From Bryopsis sp. KO-2023 (taxonomy: Eukaryota > Chlorophyta > Ulvophyceae > Bryopsidales > Bryopsidaceae), in contig BSYQ01000002.1 in NCBI GenBank assembly GCA_030272585.1, positions 6,076,001 to 6,140,000 of the forward strand: a DNA stretch of 64,000 nucleotides. The letters are read 5' to 3'. How positions within the stretch are numbered: position 1 is the stretch's first letter; the number at the start of each line of letters is the position of its first letter. Positions 61,183-64,000 of this stretch are shown here, piece after piece. The position numbers and the translations under genes are program-made. A model generated the notes under the pieces. The model saw nothing but the letters and a program-made list of their open reading frames with translations, was not told the origin of the DNA and made no database searches.

Positions 61183-61761
61183 CCCACAAATGAATAGCGG
61201 TTTGCAAACCGCTTGCAGCAGGTTGACCGTTCTGGTCGAATTCCCCTCGAGTTTTTAGTACCAAAAATTGGGAGGCCGCCAAATCAGTTGTACGCGACAA
61301 TGCCACGAACCAGCCTACCAAGGCGCCACGCAACTCGTCCGCCACTTCGTGATGGGCGAGAAAGGCCGCAATAAACCCAGTGAGATCGAATAAGTAACTC
61401 ACAACAGGGGCCCAATTTGATGCCTCGTGGGCAAACGACGACCTATCTCCCAATTGCGTTAACAACCGACCGCCCCTTGCTGTAGACCCAATATCGAACC
61501 AATGCCCAAATTGCACAGCTCCTGCAGGGCGATCCACTGGATTAGTGCGCAAGTGAGGCACACCGTTGGGCTCCACAGCGAACGACGTAACGTGCTCAGG
61601 CAACGAAAAGCCGTAAGAGCTCGCAGTCTCCAAAAAAGCCGGCCTCCAATTCTGGGGAACGTTGTGCTGCATACGACAGAACACCGCAATAACGGGAGTC
61701 GTAGAAACGAGACACTCAAGTCTCGAGAGTTTAAACACGCAAGTGTATACGTTTTCAAAAA

Positions 61762-61920
61762 AGAAAACGAGATGAAACTACAGCTCCCAACTGTGAATAA
61801 ATACTAACTGCTGCTCAAAGCACACTGCCAGCCTATCACATCTTGGAACTAGTCTTTTCCCACCCTGGAGCCGAGACTCACTCGTTATTTAATCTCCTCT
61901 ACTTAATGTAACGTCCCATT
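61762..61920 (-). repeat. DIRS split repeat A1 (5' end)
   Basis: 159 bp, the partner of A2, ending with ATT at the outer edge next to the host codon. Confidence 0.92.
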
Positions 61921-62199
61921 CCTCTTGAAAAACTTTTCTTCTGTCATCACAGTTCCACCCCAGAGCTTTTTTTTGGCCCAGAGAGCCGCGCAATCCACGT
62001 CTTTTCTGACCCTAGTCTGCCTTTTGCACACGACGTCGATCGCATCGGCGTCGAGGGTCCAGGGATCAACGACATCAAACCCAACATCTGTCGCAGGGGC
62101 ACAGCTCTCATCATCGTCGTTTGGGAAAACCCCAACACGGCAAACCACAGCAACTGAAAAACGACTCGCATCTGCACGTCGAAACAGATTCGTCATCAT

Positions 62200-64000
62200 T
62201 CAAAACTTCCGAATCAAACCCACACGACGGGAGTTGTGTCGTGAGGACGAGGCGGAGGCGCTGTGCCCACAGCATGATACAGAGTCGGAAAGCAATTCTC
62301 TGCTCTCCAATCAACGCGAAGAGTTCTACCTTGTATCGGACTCGAGCACAGACAAGGTCGACCTCAAACACAAGGCAAAGCGGAAGGAGCAGACAGTGTT
62401 GTTTTGCGGGAGAGTAAACCCTTTTTCTTTGGCAGCATTTTTATAGCGGTCGGTGAGAATTGCGGGACAACGTCGAGGCTGTACAGTCTGGCATGCGAGC
62501 CTCGAACTGGAGATGAGTCGGGGCCCAGCACAAAAGGCCGCACAGATCAGATACACGAAATGGATGACATCCGAGCTTTGGACCTGAAAGTTGGTCCAGT
62601 CGAGACAATTCGCTCTTCAAATCGCGAAAAGTCAGGGTGGCAGTAACGGTTAGAGCGCTAGTCTTGTAGCGTATGTGGTATTTTGTGTGTGTGTGCGCCG
62701 CACAATGTGCGCTAGAGAGATAGTTTTGTGTCCTGAAAGTGGAGTGTGTTTTATCAAAGAAAGCACCCTTCTTTCACTGACTCATGATTTGATTGGGCTA
62801 GCTCAATTGCAGCTGGGGGTTGCAATGGCCTGATTGAGCGATTCAAGTGCTTTCCTTCTTTAGCTCGACCATCTTCTTCTTCTTCTCTCCTTCGTACAGT
62901 AAAGAGTCGAAATTCCACGGAGGAAGTATTTTGCTGGCGATAAGAATCGTCCCATAAAAACCGTGGAGCATTTAGATCTTTATTCGTGGTCACCTCAGTT
63001 CCTACCGGCCGAGGTTCCCTCTTTCCTCTGACTGACCAATCAGTATCTCACTCTTTTACCCTCACCCAAATTTTGCAGCTCATTTGAATTACAAAATCAG
63101 CTGAAATCTCAAAAGGGAGTAAGAGGAAAAATACACTACAGTCTAAAAGTTGCCTATCATCCACCAGAACTTGAAATGCATTCTCGAAAAGGCCTCCTAA
63201 ATATACCCCACCATGCTGCCAGAATTTTTTATTCTGTGTTCAAACACAAACAAAAAAAGTCTACCCAACAAAACCCAGCCCACAGATTTCTGATGACACA
63301 GATTTACTTGTCCCCCCCAGCACACACACACAAACAAAAAATTTGGGTCTGTATGAAAATTTCTGTGAAAAAAACAAAAATCAACATTGGACACAAAAAC
63401 ACACAACAAAAAAACCCATTGGATGCACACAATCACACAATCACACCTCTAACTTCCCTATGTATTGAAGTATCCAGAAAAAACCACCATGGTGACCCTC
63501 ACCATCATAAGGATCTTTACTAAGAACAACAGAATATCCCCGAAAAGATACACACCAAACCCCAAAAATGCAAAAAGGTTTCGGAGGGTTTCGGAGGGTA
63601 GGAATAAATTCACCCAAGAAATTCACCACAACAAGAGATTCAAAAACAAAAATGAAGAACCCACTGAAATGTAAAGAACTTTTTTCTTATATCTCAGTGA
63701 GATACACCCTGTATAACAAGGATAAAGTAATTTAGCCTGTTTTTCATTTAAATCTAAGGCTTCCTTGTCCATCTCAGGCCTCATCTATTTTTGTTTGAAA
63801 GATAACACCCTCCTTCTCGAGAATATCTTCCCTTGGGCCAGGTCATTCCATGATATTATTTTTGGAATCAAAACTTAGTGGATAATTTTCCTGCTAGAAA
63901 AACAACATGGTCCCTCGCTGAGCCAGAGTGAACATACCTAAACGAGAAAAAACCACATGATGTATTCTATTTAAGCTTATCTTTGTTTTGTTAAAATAGG
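62200..64000. other. flank of the split host gene; no further gene recognised
   Basis: A minus-strand stretch at 62371-62111 (CGFDSEVLNDDESVSTC) overlaps the start of the split gene in another frame and could be an upstream exon. A piece near 62646-62670 (GGTTAGAGCGCTAGTCTTGTA) resembles the 5' half of a tRNA-Thr(UGU) without its 3' half. From 63100 onward the sequence is A-rich with short meaningless frames. Confidence 0.3.

Larger units (their letters stand above)
50518..61920 (-). mobile_element. DIRS/PAT-type tyrosine-recombinase retrotransposon, interrupted by a chromovirus
   Basis: On the minus strand the element runs A1 (61920-61762), coding region, B1 (50912-50854), A2 (50856-50697), linker, B2 (50576-50518). 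This is the split direct repeat arrangement of PAT-like DIRS elements. Both outer ends and the internal A2/B1 junction share the trinucleotide ATT, as expected for recombination through a circle, and no target duplication is seen. Parts: a gag-like frame (about 61738-61190), reverse transcriptase (about 53890-53400), RNase H (about 52850-52200) and a C-terminal tyrosine recombinase (about 51950-50930) with the HTFRRGG motif. Without the nested chromovirus it is about 4.45 kb. The repeats differ by about one base in 160 (A) and none in 59 (B), so it is fairly young. Its coding region has several breaks besides the chromovirus insertion. Confidence 0.9.
49429..62199 (-). pseudogene. host gene split by a nested retrotransposon insertion
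   Basis: Three pieces fit together: 62199-61918, 50517-50448 and 50342-49429. The first ends exactly at a codon (AAT) at the DIRS boundary, and the sequence on the other side continues the same frame (VGFPCGGNLVGRTVCVVAK). A 105-nt GT-AG intron (50447-50343; GTATGC ... TACGCAG) then joins in phase to a 303-codon Pro/Ala/Ser-rich frame. The product is about 421 residues: an N-terminal mixed region (DVVDPWTLDADAIDVV, KKKLWGGTVMTEEKFFKR), a short central region, and a long C-terminal region of degenerate repeats of about 25 residues around AFPP. No known domain was recognised, and upstream exons are possible. As it stands the insertion separates the N-terminus from the rest, so this copy is presumably non-functional unless the insertion is removed or skipped in RNA. 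Confidence 0.55.

Noticed and set aside
61925-62446. Plus-strand frame of 173 codons
   Set aside because: It overlaps the minus-strand exon, which is supported by frame continuity across the DIRS insertion and by an in-phase intron.

Overview
The window looks like a repeat-rich eukaryotic nuclear genome. It is A+T-rich, with few conventional genes, GT-AG introns of about 79-152 nt, and many transposable elements of different ages, several nested. The one clean host gene is a single-exon F-box/WD40-type gene. An intron-poor alga or other protist (possibly a red alga) would fit, but nothing here fixes the taxon.

Layout, left to right. 0-4.6 kb: a small minus-strand exon, then a minus-strand KDZ-type (Kyakuja-Dileera-Zisupton) transposase gene with two recognisable introns and several in-frame stops. 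4.6-11.6 kb: a complete-looking 6.97-kb hAT transposon with an 8-bp target duplication, a transposase, two tandem arrays and a convergent second gene of unknown function. 11.6-16.6 kb: decayed, mostly unidentified coding remnants. 16.6-19.6 kb: the 5' part of an LTR element (LTR, primer site, gag-like gene). 19.6-36.3 kb: a graveyard of old pieces, including TNP2-like (CACTA) transposase relics, a Ty3-like pol relic, an LTR fragment, candidate solo LTRs and a 329-bp TA-flanked MITE. 36.3-42 kb: low-coding sequence. 42.0-44.7 kb: an element with CACTAGTG ends and dense ACAAGCTTGT subterminal arrays. 44.8-47.4 kb: a decayed discoidin (F5/8 type C) gene and the F-box/WD40-like gene.

49.4-62.2 kb holds the most informative structure. 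A young Ty3/chromovirus (240-bp LTRs that look identical, 5-bp target duplication) sits inside a DIRS/PAT-type tyrosine-recombinase retrotransposon with split direct repeats. That element in turn sits inside a minus-strand host reading frame. Leaving out the DIRS insertion and one 105-nt intron gives an uninterrupted host frame of about 421 codons, so the host gene was probably broken by this insertion.

No CRISPR arrays, rRNA genes or convincing tRNA genes were seen. The candidates closest to something undescribed are the two-gene hAT element with its convergent tandem arrays, the CACTA-like element with palindromic subterminal arrays, and the disrupted proline-rich host gene.
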